A DNA stretch of 64,000 nucleotides from Cordylochernes scorpioides (GCA_030710605.1 CP092870.1:18638684-18702683); one strand, 5' to 3'. Positions 41,286 through 52,127 are shown, counted from the stretch's first letter. Notes: generated by a model not told the origin, from the letters alone. Program-made: numbers and translations.

Positions 41286-42407
41286 TTAGTTACTTGATTG
41301 TTCAGTTGGGAAATAACTTGTTCTCTCGATTATTCTGTCTATTTGTGTTTTATACATAGGACATTCCTCCGAGTTTGCTCTGTGTGATGAGGGCCTGTTT
41401 CTATACTTAGGATGTTGGGAACAGTTGAAACATTTGGGAATTCCTGAGAAATCATGAACTCCCTGAACTCCACATGTCCTGCATATTGGGGTGTTGGAGC
41501 ATTCTGCCGTTTTGTGGGTGGGGTTAAATTTCAGACATTTCTGGCATTGTTTTACCAGAAACCGATCTACAACAACGCATCGTTCACAGTCAGTGTAGAT
41601 TTTATTGTTTAATTTCTTAATGGTTTGATATACTCCAGGAGAAACTCGTAAAACTATGTTGTGGGTAGAGGTGTTAGATTTAGTGCAGAATAGCACTTTA
41701 ATTTCGCTTTTCATATCCTTTAGTTCATCGTTCATCTGACAGATTGTTTCTTCGAAGGAATTTACCTCGGTGATTTTACTAACGTTTTTAACCATTATAG
41801 TAGGATCTCTTTTGGTCAGAATGAATGTTTTGCATAGATTTGTAAGTTGGGTTGATTTGCATAATTCCTCTTTTAGAAAATTAGATTCTTTCTCATCCGA
41901 AGTTTTTATAATAATTGATTTTCTTGTGTTTATAATTTTATTGACTCGGACCCTCTTATTTTCCTCTCTTAACACTCTGATCCTATTAGCAATAGCGTGG
42001 TGTACATCTGTAATGTTTCCTTCATTGAAAGGCTGCGCTATAATTACAAACTCTTTATCACTACTTTGTTTGTTATGCATAGTTTCTCTCGCTGTTTGGG
42101 ATTCCAAAACCTCTGAGAAGGAGGGTCTCAAGGTCCTGAGTTCTCCCTTGAATTTGTCCAATCTCTGATCAAGGACATCAGACACTTGAACAGAAAGTCG
42201 ATCCACTAGGTCCCGATTATTGATATCTCCCAAGGCCGTAATGCCCTCCTTGGTCTGCCTTACCATTGTAGATAAAAAGGAAAGATCATTTTTTGTTAGG
42301 TTTTTCTGGTTTTTTTTTTTTTTTTTTTGTTTGACTTTATTGTCAAAATATTCATAGATTTCATCTAATTTAGCAGTTAATGTACTTATCAGTAAATCCA
42401 TTTGCAA
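41286..42407 (-). CDS. LINE ORF1 (Gag-like, CCHC zinc knuckles)
   Basis: The 373-codon frame is intact from ATG to stop. The N-terminus has a lysine/asparagine-rich stretch after an A-run (KQKKKKKNQKN near residues 26-36). The C-terminal part carries zinc knuckles: CERCVVV, CQKCLKFNPTHKTAEC, CRTCGVQGVHDFSGIPKC and CFNCSQHP, then SEECPMY. This is the nucleic-acid-binding ORF1 of R1/I-group LINEs, which coats the element RNA. The homopolymer at 42309-42328 could hide a length error. ORF2 begins about 120 bp downstream. Confidence 0.85.
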   Translation of the reverse strand: MQMDLLISTLTAKLDEIYEYFDNKVKQKKKKKNQKNLTKNDLSFLSTMVRQTKEGITALGDINNRDLVDRLSVQVSDVLDQRLDKFKGELRTLRPSFSEVLESQTARETMHNKQSSDKEFVIIAQPFNEGNITDVHHAIANRIRVLREENKRVRVNKIINTRKSIIIKTSDEKESNFLKEELCKSTQLTNLCKTFILTKRDPTIMVKNVSKITEVNSFEETICQMNDELKDMKSEIKVLFCTKSNTSTHNIVLRVSPGVYQTIKKLNNKIYTDCERCVVVDRFLVKQCQKCLKFNPTHKTAECSNTPICRTCGVQGVHDFSGIPKCFNCSQHPKYRNRPSSHRANSEECPMYKTQIDRIIERTSYFPTEQSSN

Positions 42408-42564
42408 TTTTTACTAATTTCAGTATACGTCTAGTCAAACCTTATCCTATGAACTTTTCAGGAAAAACAAAAGAATTTTAACGTTATATAAAGGAAAAAA
42501 CAAAATATTTACCGGAGCGATGCGACAATCCATCCGTTGCAGCGCCGATCAATTTGCATTCTCC

Positions 42565-42652
42565 TTATCTTAAAGATTATTTATCAAAAGAAAGATTTTC
42601 TACCTATTAATTAAGCACAAGTCAAAGTTATTTTTATCGTTTATTTACAACA
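42565..42652 (+). repeat. BEL/Pao 5' LTR, right part
   Basis: Continues the LTR from TTATCTT to its CA end and matches 48868-48955. It is followed by a leader with 'tttggtccctcaagccggat' (42657-42678), the usual position and style of a BEL/Pao primer-binding leader. Confidence 0.88.
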
Positions 42653-42716
42653 TAGTTTTTGGTCCCTCAAGCCGGATAATTATTGACGACCTATTGGATT
42701 AAAGAAATAAATAAAG

Positions 42717-43997
42717 ATGCTTAAACAAACAAGTAAAGTGACATCAAAAAAATTCTATTTCGAAATTTCGAAGCTTGATGACCTAAAGATCGAATCAGAA
42801 AATGTAGAAACTCAAAGTAAAGGTTTTTTAAAGGTTCAACTGGATAATATAAACAAAATTAAAGAAAATATTGAAAATTATATGATTGCATTAGTTGATT
42901 CTGATGAACATGAATCACATATACCTATGTATAAAGAAGCTAATAAAGATATAACTGAATTACAATCTACCTTATTAAATTATTTAGAATTAAAAGAAAA
43001 TATAAATACTAATATGGAAGAAACTAAATTTAATCTCCCTAAGTTTTCTCTACCCTCTTTTAAAGGTGATCTTGATCAATGGTTGGATTTTAAGACCACA
43101 TTTGAAGATACCATCATAAACAATTCATCTTTAAATAATATTCAAAAGTTTAAATATCTACAAAGTTCTCTTTCTGGAGATGCAGCTAGCATAATTAAGG
43201 GTTTTACTTTAACTCCTGACACTTTTGATAAAGCTTGGCTTGCTCTCAATGAAAGATATCACTGTACAAGAGACCTAGCCTATAAATACTGTAACAAAAT
43301 TACCGAATATCAAGTATATAAAAGTGACCAACTCAAGGAATATTATTGAACTAATTGATACTGTTAAGTTGAACTTAAGAAATTTAGAATTGTTAGGAAT
43401 TAATGAAGAACAACTAGGAAACATGCTTCTCACTACTTTTATTTTAAAGAAAATTGATAGCAACACGAACAAGGACTTTGAACTTTCATTAAAGGAAAAT
43501 ACATTTCCTACTCTTCAAGACTTATTAACATTTTTAGAAAAGCATAGAAAAGGATTAGATCACATTAATGGAAAATTATACCAAAAAGAAGATAATGTTA
43601 GGAAGACCTTTAAAACTTATCAAGTAAATACTAACATAATCAAATGCACCTATTGTAATTCATCTCATAAGTTAGGTACCTGCCAAGAATTTGCTAAGTT
43701 GTCTTTAGATGATAGAATCAAATTTGTTAGAAGCAAAAACCTTTGTATAAACTGCTTAGGTGTAAATCATTATGCCAATCATTGTCAAATAACTGCCACT
43801 TGTAAAGTCTGCAACAAAAAACATCATACTACCCTTCATAATTATAATAATCAAAGACGGCAAGGTCCTATTTCAACTACCGAACATCAAGCTAATACAA
43901 GTGAAGAACAAAACCAGCATCAGACAGTAAACCGCACAGTTCTATCTAACAATACTTCAATCTTAGAAACAAATATCTATCTATCTACAGCCTTAAT
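42717..43997 (+). pseudogene. BEL/Pao Gag, frameshifted
   Basis: The first frame (42717-43346) starts MLKQTSKVTSKKF and includes FNLPKFSLPSFKGDLDQWLD, the conserved BEL/Pao Gag core, and ERYHCTRDLAYKY. A frameshift near 43330-43345 moves it to the next frame, which carries the zinc knuckles CTYCNSSHKLGTCQEF, CINCLGVNHYANHC and CKVCNKKHHTTLH. Gag forms the particle and binds the RNA. The SINE insertion at 43998 ends the frame. Confidence 0.88.
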
Positions 43998-44309
43998 CTT
44001 TCATCTTATCTCGGAGATTCCCTAGTACACGTGGTACAGGCCATGATAATCATGGTGGGTAGTTAGCGACTGCTTTTTACTGTAAGCGCACCACATGTCT
44101 ACACATGTGAAAGCAGTTCGACTTTGCACTTACAAATGTGCCAGAGCCCCGTTTGGTTACTTGCACTCGCTGGTGGGGTTGGACTTTTGCAAGAATCGGG
44201 GGGCCATTGGAGCATTTTTTTTTTAAACATAAAAAGTGTCCAATGCGAGAATCGAACCCGGGTCGTAGTGGTCGAAACCAAATGGTTTAACCAGCCTTCC
44301 ACCGACCCC
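43998..44309 (-). mobile_element. tRNA-derived SINE, complete
   Basis: A 312-bp SINE with the 13-bp duplication 'ctacagccttaat' at 43985-43997 and 44310-44322. The minus strand begins with a tRNA-like head (GGTCGGTGGAAGGCTGG, box-B like GGTTCGATTCTCGC). A T/A-rich stretch lies in its middle and a conserved tail ('tgataatcatggtgggtag' inverse) at its end. Related copies are at 5327 and 58428. Inserted into BEL protease. Confidence 0.85.
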
Positions 44310-44518
44310 CTACAGCCTTAATAAAAGTTTTAAACTCAAATAATGATGAGCTAATATGCCGAGCCCTGATTGATTCGGGTGCTCAAAAATCATTAATAAC
44401 TAAGACACTTGCAGACAAATTAAATATAGCTCAAGAACATACAAAAGTAAAAATTGCAGGATTTAATTCACCCATACATTCACAAGTTAATAAGATAATA
44501 AAGATAAAAACAATGGTT
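44310..44518 (+). pseudogene. BEL/Pao protease fragment
   Basis: After the SINE the frame resumes TALIKVLNSNNDELICRALI, then DSGAQKSLITKTLADKLN: the DSGA active-site motif of the retropepsin. It is cut at about 44518 by the Helentron-like element and continues after it at 45676 with RPIDIIIGADVY. Confidence 0.85.
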
Positions 44519-45675
44519 GCCTGTAAAGTCGGTTTTACGGGCGAAGATTTTACGTGACAACGGTAGAATATTTATTGATATGAATATAATTAAATTGCAC
44601 AATAGGAACATGGAATTGAATGAAAATAAGAATTGCACAAATTTTAACTATAGAAATATATTTTGTTTACTAAAACATTGTACATGTAAACTTAAACTTA
44701 ACTAATTCCTATTTGAGTGATTTTGTTGAGGATAGGACGATGATAGGAGAAATATGAAATGAAAGGAAGTGTTTCTGCTGTAATGTGTCTTGCGAAAGTC
44801 AAGTCGATAGTTGTTCCTTTTAACGTAGTTGACTTAGAAACGTTTGATACGCAATCAAGATTATACGTATTTTTCATGAAATTAAGAAACGAGTTGTCAG
44901 GCTTTACGTTTTTGTTAAAATCACCACACAGAAGAATCGGTTCAAATTTTTGCTAAATAAATTTGAAATTAAATAAAATTTGATTTTGTAAATGATGAAG
45001 TTGAAAATTAAAACATTTACTTATATTAGATGTTAAAATTCTTGCTCAACACAGTTTAAATAAAGTTTTCTTATATCTGCCACTTTTTCTTAATATTTGT
45101 AATTTTAAATAATCAATTCAAAAATCAAAACATTTATTCAGATCGAAGGTTCAAATTTTTGCTAAATAAATTTGAAACTATTTAAAATTTGTAAAATAAT
45201 AATTAATTAATTAATTAATTTTAAACTAATAATTTACTTAACACTATCAACATTTATCAATAGTATGACATAACCTATAAACTCAGTTTCTCAACTTTTG
45301 TGTCAAACTAACAATTAATCAATCAATCATAGTTTACGATAATGAAATATCAGTGTACAATTATTTACCTTTATTGTTGTAGTTGTTGTAAATGACGAAT
45401 CTAAGCACTCCACATTTTCACTACAGACACAGCTGACGATACTTTAACCACACGTGTGAACTTGTATTATGACGCTTTCTTGTTTTTCCAACGCCAAGAA
45501 CGTTCGAGAAAGACAAAGACAGAGACAAGCATGCGCCGATTCAATGCGCCTAATTCTCTAGCGCTGCGCGCGCAGCACTCTCGTTCGGTGACTCATCGTA
45601 ACGTTACCGGGCGTTACACTTTTTCATAAGTGACTCCCAGCCGCAACCTAATTTAAGACGTTGTCACGTCAAAAC
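44519..45675 (-). mobile_element. Helentron-like (Helitron2) remnant
   Basis: It interrupts the BEL protease and has related, inverted borders: 'ttttacgtgacaacg' at 44548-44562 and 'cgttgtcacgtcaaaac' at 45658-45674; the left end also contains 'gtcggttttacgggcg'. The right terminal 250 bp is GC-rich ('ctgcgcgcgcagcactctcg', 'cgttaccgggcgttacac'). The middle has an endonuclease remnant (44698-44940) and AT-rich filler including (TTAA)n at 45198-45220. No Rep or helicase is left. The class call rests on the endonuclease type and the ends. Confidence 0.6.
44698..44940 (-). pseudogene. Endonuclease C-terminal fragment (Helentron type)
   Basis: Eighty codons on the minus strand, too short for most ORF finders, read PILLCGDFNKNVKPDNSF, then STTLKGTTIDLTFAR and YFSYHRPILNK before TAA. 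The GDFN, T-T-IDLTFAR and SYHRPI motifs match the endonuclease/exonuclease domain carried by Helentron replicase-helicases. It lacks the N-terminal half. Confidence 0.75.
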
Positions 45676-46150
45676 TTTCTTCCATTTATGATAATTTCAA
45701 GTTTGAAACTAAAGCTCTAATTGTTAAAGACTTATCGAACAAAATACCTAATTTTTATACGCATAACACAGTTTGGCCTCATTTAAATAATTTGAAACTT
45801 GCTGATCCTGAATTTTATATTCCTAGACCTATAGATATAATTATAGGAGCTGATGTATATTTAGATCTTATTGAACCAGGTTTGACTAAGGGTCCAAGAG
45901 ATGCACCCTCAGCTATGAATTCAAAGTTAAGTTGGATCATTTCAGGTAGATCAAATATGCCCAATAACACTACTAGCACATCCATTCAACAAATACATGT
46001 TAATCATTCTTCAGCTGAACTTGATGATATTGTTTAAAAAATTTGGGATGCGGAAAGCATTCCTACGCACAAGGAAGAAATGGACACAGAAGAATTAGAA
46101 TGTGAGAATATATTTAGAACTATAACATTCAGAGATGAAAAAGGGAGATA
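45676..46150 (+). pseudogene. BEL/Pao pol, region between protease and RT
   Basis: Continues the polyprotein: TKALIVKDLSNKIPNF, WPHLNNLKLADPEFYIPRPI, DIIIGADVYLDLI and SAMNSKLSWIISG. A stop (TAA 46035-46037) breaks it, then IWDAESIPTHKEEMDTEE precedes the Tigger-like insertion. This is the usual start of the BEL/Pao RT module. Confidence 0.85.
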
Positions 46151-46946
46151 CAGTGGTACCTTGACATACGAGCGCCCCAACATATGAGTTTTTCGAGATA
46201 CGAGCCGACGAGCAAGTGATTTTTTGCTTTTAGTTACGAGCGAAATTCGAGATACGAGTTCGGTTCGGTAGTAACACGCAGTCGCGCCATCACGATCAGT
46301 TAGCAGCGTGCTACCGCTGTGATAAGTTGTGTTTTGTGTTGCGTTTATATTTACAGTTTTAGTTCATTTATTTTTATAACCATGGATCGGAAGGAGGTTT
46401 GTAAAAAGTCAAGTGCTAAGAAAAAGATGATGAGTATTGAATTAAAACGTGAAATTTCTACAAGTGAGATAAAGGAGATCTTAGGAATGTGGGAGAGAGT
46501 TTCACAGTTCGTGGAAAAAAAAAACACCCAGAAAAAGTTGAAACAGGTCGTGCATCTGACTTTTTTAATGACACTTGCCTAACTCATTTCCGGAACATTC
46601 TGAGAGGGAGGAAGAAACAAACCTCCTTGGACATGTTTTTTTCTAAACGGCCTACAGGTGAAAGCGAGAAAAATGTAGCGAAAAAGGCAAAGACCAGTGA
46701 GGATATCTAATTTATTTCTTTACATTCTCTTTTCTGTTTTTGTGCAATAAATATTTGATATTTATAAATACGTTTTTATTATTTAAAACCACGTAACAAA
46801 AATAACTGGGGTGACATTTTGGAGGTTGGAACGGATTAATGGTAGTTCAATTATTTTGTATGGGGAAATTTGCTTCGAGATACAAGTAATTCAAGATACG
46901 AGCAAGGTTGCGGAACGAATTAAACTCGTATGTCGAGGTACCACTG
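46151..46946 (+). mobile_element. Tigger/pogo-like element, internally deleted
   Basis: Ends CAGTGGTACCTTGACATACG and its inverse 'atgtcgaggtaccactg', with TA duplications at 46149 and 46947. Length 796 bp. It still codes for parts of a Tigger-type transposase (46382-46710), so it is closer to its autonomous parent than the MITEs here. It is inserted in BEL pol. Confidence 0.88.
46382..46710 (+). pseudogene. Tigger-type transposase remnant (N- and C-terminal pieces)
   Basis: Frame 1 (46382-46582) reads MDRKEVCKKSSAKKKMMSIE and LKREISTSEIKEILGMWE, corresponding to the N-terminal region; a second frame (46570-46710) reads LTHFRNILRGRKKQTSLDMF and FSKRP, the usual Tigger/jerky C-terminal end. 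The DDE core is deleted. Confidence 0.7.
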
Positions 46947-47560
46947 TATGTAGTTTCATTGCCATTTAAGCTTAACTATAACAAAATGAATTATCAATCA
47001 GGAGATTCAAAATCTCAAGCCTTAAGAAGATTCCTTTCTTTGGAAAGACGCTTCCATCGAAACCCGGTATATTCACAACATGTGAGAGAATTCATGCAGG
47101 AATATATAAATCTTGGCCATATGAAAGTTATCAATGAAATTGAACCAGAGCAACCATCTCGTCAAGTATATTATATGCCCTATCATGCAGTATTAAGAGA
47201 TCAAAGTACAACAACAAAACTCAGGGTGGTATTCAATGCATCGGCAAAGACTAGCACTGGATTATCATCAAATGACTTACCTTATTGTGGTCCTAAACTA
47301 CAAGAAGATATCTTTAACATATTAATAAAGTTCAGAACCTATTCAATAGCACTTACTGCTGACATAGAAAAAATGTACCGGCAAATAAGGTTAAACCCAG
47401 CTGATTGTTGTTTTCAAAGAATTTTATGGCGAGCATCTCCTAACGAACCAATCAAAGAATACCAATTAGTAACAGTGACTTACGGCACAACCAGTGCACC
47501 ATACCTAGCTATAAAGACCTTGAAAACATTGGCTCATGATGAACAAGAACAATTTCCTCA
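46947..47560 (+). pseudogene. BEL/Pao reverse transcriptase fragment
   Basis: Reads VVSLPFKLNYNKMNYQSGDS, YMPYHAVLRDQSTTTKLRVV, FNASAKTSTGLSSND, ALTADIEKMYRQI (first catalytic Asp) and VTYGTTSAPYLA. The frame then joins directly to the middle of integrase at about 47560 (QEQFPQAT|NLHLDLVSDL). The YVDD box, RNase H and the N-terminal half of integrase are deleted, in frame. Confidence 0.88.
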
Positions 47561-48414
47561 AGCAACTAATCTTCATCTTGATTTAGTGTCAGATCTTTCA
47601 ACTGGTTCATTTATCGCAGCATTAAGAAGATTCACATCAAGACGAGGTACTCCCTCAGATATATATTCTGACAATGGAACCAATTTTAAGGGAGCAGCTA
47701 AATTTCTCAATGAACAATATGCATTGCTACATGCTTCTGAAATACAAGATTACATAACATATTCAGAGATTAATTGGCATTTTATGCCTCCCCATGCACC
47801 CCATTTTTGGGGGATTCTGGGAATCAAACATAAAATCTGTAAAAATGATACTCAAGAAAGTTATTGGATCATCACTGTTAACCTTTGAAGAACTCACAAC
47901 TTTTCTCACCCAGATTGAAGCAACACTAAATCAAAGACCATTAACCCCCTTAAGTGAAGATCCTAATGATCTTGAAGCTCTAACTCCAGCACATTTCCTT
48001 TCAGGCCCAAGCACATCTAACTTACCAGAAACAGACAACAAGCAAGCAAATTTAAGTATTAACTTATCTTCAAGATGGAAACATATCCAAGAATTAAAAA
48101 AATTATTCATTTTGCGTTGGAAAAAAGAATATGTCATAAATCTCCAGAAAAGAGGAAAGTGGAAATCAGCCAAACCAAATGTAAAAATTGGAGATTTAGT
48201 TTTGATCATGGAACAAAGCATCAGTTCTCCCTCATGGATACTTGGTAGAGTATCAAAAACCTTCCACGGTCCAGATATGCTGGTCAGAACTGTAGAATTG
48301 CGTACAGGTAAAGGACTACTTCGTCGTCCAGTGAACAAGGTAGCTGTTTTGCCTGTGCAGAGTGATTTGACCCTAACCACAGGCCCGGCCGGGAGTATGG
48401 AGAGGTTAGATTGA
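47561..48414 (+). pseudogene. BEL/Pao integrase, C-terminal part
   Basis: Contains YSDNGTNFKGA (second catalytic Asp), INWHFMPPHAPHFWG, and after a frameshift at a G-run (about 47808) WESNIKSVKMILKK with the catalytic Glu, then EATLNQRPLTPLSEDPNDLE and a C-terminal domain (LRWKKEYVINLQKRGKW, VKIGDLVLI) of BEL/Pao integrases. It stops just into the 3' LTR. Confidence 0.88.
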
Positions 48415-48955
48415 CCAAATCTAACTAAGCTCCCCTGGCGGCGCCACCGCCGGTGAGAAGCGGTACACCTCCGGAGTTGATGACAAAGAATCAGAGGTGG
48501 TGCGCATGCGCGGCGGAATAAAAAAGCAGAAAGAACTTTTATCACACACACACACACACACAAGAAGAAGCGACGCCATTTAAACGCGCGTCAAACATTT
48601 TCATATTTAATCCTTATGTTTTAATTAAAGTACCTAAATTTAATCCAATGTCAATCTTAAATTATCCAAGTTAAGTACACTATTTTGAACATATATTTAA
48701 GCAAGTTTTTCTACCAAAATGTTTATAAATAGTGTTTTTATTTACCGATAAGTTTTATTACATCTAAGTTTTTTTATCTAAAAGTTTGAATACCAACAAG
48801 TTTTTTTATCTATAAGTTTGATTACCAACAATTTTTTTATCTATAAGTTTTATTATCGCCAATTTATTTATCTTAAAGATTATTTATCAAAAGAAAGATT
48901 TTCTACCTATTAATTAAGCACAAGTCAAAGTTATTTTTATCGTTTATCTACAACA
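48398..48955 (+). repeat. BEL/Pao 3' LTR
   Basis: The complete 558-bp LTR. It has GC-rich 'ggcggcgccaccgccgg' and 'gcgcatgcgcggcgg' near the start and a (CA)n run. The preceding 'gcccggccgggagta' takes the polypurine position. Confidence 0.9.
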
Positions 48956-49249
48956 TATATCATGGCCAACATTTTGGCCAGGGTATGATGGCCCTTCTGT
49001 GATAGGTTGAAAAGATTAAAAAATAATATACCTAGGTAAAAAAATATATATAGACTGAAATAAAAGCTAAAAAATTATATAATTACAAATTAATTAAATA
49101 ATTTGTGAGTTTACTTAATAAAATACATTCTATTTGAGAAAGAATAATTAATTTAAAAATTCTCAGGAATTATAGAAGCAATTTGTAGATTTAAAAAAAA
49201 TAGTTAATAAATAATTCATCTGAATTGTTTAAAAGTTGCTTTTACTATT
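48956..49249. other. Intergenic, no recognised feature
   Basis: Starts with the TATAT target duplication of the BEL element; the rest is AT-rich and blank. Confidence 0.6.
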
Positions 49250-49560
49250 TAAAAAAAAAAGGCACGCAGAAGAAAGATAAAATTGGATGGTGAACATAGT
49301 GTTGATTTTTTTTTTCTGCCCTGATGGTGCAATTGGATGTCCCTCAGGCCATTAGAGGTTCTCCTCAGGATGTAGGATGAATCATCAGATTACTGGACAC
49401 TCCTTTAGGCTACAGGATGTGTCTTTCAAGTCACAGGATATGTCCTTAAGGCCACAGGATAAATCCGCATGATGTGCCATGGTAGTCTGCAGGATCCGGT
49501 CAAAGGCTATCCTGCACATCCTACATCCCGCCAAGAACCTTGTTTCATCAGATTCACACT
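49250..49560 (-). repeat. Unclassified interspersed repeat R3, inverted copy
   Basis: The reverse complement of the copy at 36113-36430, complete, with 'gatggtgcaattggatg' and 'ctgcacatcctacatcccgc'. Short internal near-repeats of about 20 bp are visible here too. Confidence 0.75.
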
Positions 49561-49599
49561 GTTATAATGTTCATTGTTGAGTCCGTGTCAATAAGAGAA

Positions 49600-51140
49600 A
49601 ATCAAATATAATAAAATTAATGCAGATTTTAAACAAACTTTTAATAAAATTTTTCAAAAAAATGCAATCTCTAGACCCTAATACCTCCGATTTTAAACTT
49701 AGGTACTTAATAAAAAACAACAAAAAAAAGATCCTCCACATTCAAAAGATACTAATACAATTCGAGCAGAACATGAACTCATGAGTACATATTGCGAAAG
49801 CCAATTCCTTTGTAGAACACTTTTCAAAATTCAATAAGCTTGAAATGAATCCAGACACAGATAAAAAAACAAGTAAAATATCTCGAACATACCAAAAATT
49901 TTCAAATTTACAAAAAAATAGTACCAAAACAAGTCTCTATAGCCCTTTCACCCAGCAAAAACTCTCGGATACAAAAAAAAAAAATAATAATATAAACAAA
50001 GCAAGTGGATCTTATGATATACATGGAATCATGATTAAAAAAACTACACCAAAGCAGAGAACTGTCTTCTACATATCTTCAACTGCAGCCTAAATGAAGA
50101 AAAACTTCCAAGAGACTGGAAGATAACACATATCATCCCAATTCTTAAACCTGGAAAACCTGAATGTAACATGAAAAGCTACAGGCTATTTCATTAACCT
50201 CTATAATCTGTAAAATAATGGAAAGCATTATTCGAAAAAGAATTAACTACTACCTAAATCATTTACTCCCAGACTGCCAAGCTGCTTATAGAAAAAATCA
50301 TTGTACCACCGACCAACTCATCCTCACACAAGTTATTCATGACAATTTTCAAAATCTCCCACGAACTCAATCATTGCAGCCTTTTTATATTTAAGCAATG
50401 CATTTGATAGAGTGTGGAGGGAGAAATTGTTCAGCAAACTGATCGAGCAGGGAATCAAAGGTGAAATACTGTGATGGATTGTTGAACTTCTCAAAGACAG
50501 ATACAATAATACCCTATGTAAAAAAATGAAAATCTACCTGGGACTCCCCTCAGGGATCGATTCTTAGTCCACTTTTCTTCTCGATATACCTGTCTGGTTT
50601 TAAGAACGAATACATCCCAAAACAAAAATTTTAATGTATGCAGATGACATTGTGATTTGGAATTCCAATAACAATATTAGCATAGCAGAAAAACAACTCC
50701 AAAAATCAATCCTGGCGATTTCAGAACTATTAAATGATCTCAAACCAAAAATAAACATAAACAAATCTGAAGCCTATAAATATAACATTAAAAATAATCT
50801 AAGATAGGTAATACCAAACTCAAATTATGCAATTTGAAGCTCAAAAACAATCGATGACCAAAATATCTGGGAGTTACCCTGGACCTCTCCCTCACTTTCA
50901 ACAAGCCTATTGAGACAATCTGCCAACATGCCGAAAAGTGCCTGTCGGTCCTTAAATACATTTCTTTGAAAGATTGGGGCACAAACACTCACAACCACCT
51001 ATTGCTCAATAGTTAGACCAATATTAGAATATGCATCACCCATCTGGATGCAGGCTTCAAAATCAAACTTAATGAGCTAAACCAAATCTCAGCAGTAAGA
51101 ATGATCTGTGGACTCAGAAATACAACACTGAGGAGTTAAC
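49600..51140 (+). pseudogene. Jockey-like LINE reverse transcriptase, heavily decayed
   Basis: In shifting frames: KLPRDWKITHIIPILKPGKP, ICKIMESIIRKRIN, LPDCQAAYRKNHCTTDQL, SNAFDRVWREKLF (AFDRVWH-like), LYLGLPSG, ILMYADDIVIW (YADD) and IVRPILEYASPIW. These are the RT core and following region of a Jockey-type ORF2. Numerous stops and indels; LINE type only approximate. It differs from the R1-like family above. Confidence 0.8.
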
Positions 51141-51402
51141 TATATAGCTATTTATTTTCTGGATTATATATATATCTACAGCATTAATATTAAGCAGGGA
51201 GGCAGAGTTACCATAATCAGACAAAAGATTAAAATGATGGTGATGCTTTTTACCAAAACTTGCACACTATTACTTATTACCTTGTAGTTATTGAAAGACA
51301 TATTTGAACTATGTATGAAAAAAAAAAACTAGACAAAAATGAAAAATATATATGACTTTATTTAAGGGTACAAATTATGAGGAATGGAAAGAATTAGATG
51401 TA
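51141..51402. other. Intergenic, no recognised feature
   Basis: AT-rich sequence with nothing recognisable. Confidence 0.5.
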
Positions 51403-51561
51403 CAGTAGAACTTCCCTGAGATGACACCTCTCTACAGAGGATAGTTATCAGCGCCCAAATCACAATTTTTATAATAAGTAAACTCTTTAGAAAGATGATA
51501 CCTCTCCTTAAAAGACACTAAGGCTCTGTAACTTGGTATCATTTACAGGGAAGTTTACAAT
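51403..51561. mobile_element. MITE, CAGTAGAACTTCCCTG ends
   Basis: A ~159-bp element with imperfect inverted ends ('cagtagaacttccctg' and 'cagggaagtttacaa'), TA at the left flank. Related to 7224-7415. The stretch 51562-52127 that follows shows no gene. Confidence 0.6.
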
Positions 51562-52127
51562 ACAATAAAATTATAATATGGGGTAAATATATATAATTAA
51601 TCACAAAAAAGCATCAAGTTCTTGTAGTGTTTGCAGTAGCTTTTCGAAAATATGATATTTTATGTCTTAAATTTAGCTTCAAAAAGCCAATTTCTGAATG
51701 TACAAATAGGTGTACAAAGTGAACCTTGTTTATTAAGTACCCAGTATTGAGATATTAAGAAGGTATTTAAATGGTCTTGAAGCCACAATTTAAATATTTT
51801 AGCACCAGTGTGGGTTTGGATTAGGTTTGCCAAAGTTGTCAGGCAAGAACTTTTACATTCAGAATATTCCAAATTAGAGTAAATAAATAAATACTTCTGA
51901 AGTTGTCTTCTAAAAGCCGAGTGTGCTTAAATATTTATTTGAAAGTTTGCTTGGCTGAGTTCTAAAATCAAATGTTCAAATTCAGGGTTTCAAAATTTTA
52001 TTATTGCTTAACTGTATTTTGAATGTTGTTTCCCTTTAAGTTCTGCTGTCACCATGTTAACATTTAAAAGGCTTTCATCAGTGTGAGTTTGTCAATATAT
52101 ATTAAAATTAATTTGACATCTCTAAAG

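Larger units (their letters stand above)
37071..42564 (-). mobile_element. Full-length R1-like LINE
   Basis: A two-ORF non-LTR element inserted in the 5' LTR of the BEL element, with a likely 7-bp duplication (TTATCTT) and an (ATTT)n-type tail on its 3' (left) side. Order on the minus strand: 5' UTR 42564-42408, ORF1 42407-41286, ORF2 endonuclease 41165-40233, RT region 40236-37280, 3' UTR. ORF2 is broken by one frameshift near 40240-40265 and by the Helitron at 38900-39732. About 4.66 kb without the Helitron. R1 clade is suggested by the RT motifs AFDNAWWPAI and GCPQGGPLSPLLWN; it is not in 28S rDNA. Confidence 0.9.
36596..48955 (+). mobile_element. BEL/Pao LTR retrotransposon with nested insertions
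   Basis: LTRs begin TGGAGAGGTTAG and end CTACAACA or TTACAACA; the 5-bp duplication TATAT flanks the element (36591-36595 and 48956-48960). The 3' LTR (48398-48955) is 558 bp; the 5' LTR is split by an LINE. Inside are gag, protease, RT and integrase remnants. Nested insertions: LINE 37071-42564 (with a Helitron 38900-39732), SINE 43998-44309, Helentron-like 44519-45675, Tigger-like 46151-46946. Its own sequence without them is about 4.5 kb. It is inactive: frameshifts and an internal RT-integrase deletion. Confidence 0.92.

Noticed and set aside
41770..42168. Plus-strand frame of 132 codons, hydrophobic
   Set aside because: It is opposite the LINE ORF1; the hydrophobic look comes from reverse reading of a polar protein.
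37071..42564. R1 element in 28S rDNA
   Set aside because: The LINE lies in a BEL LTR, with no rRNA sequence on either side.
44236..44305. tRNA gene with GGTTCGATTC box
   Set aside because: The acceptor and anticodon arms do not fold; repeated copies and a 13-bp duplication show it is the head of a SINE.
47931..48563. Minus-strand frame of 210 codons
   Set aside because: It lies opposite BEL integrase and the 3' LTR, and its start is in the CA repeat. No domain is visible.
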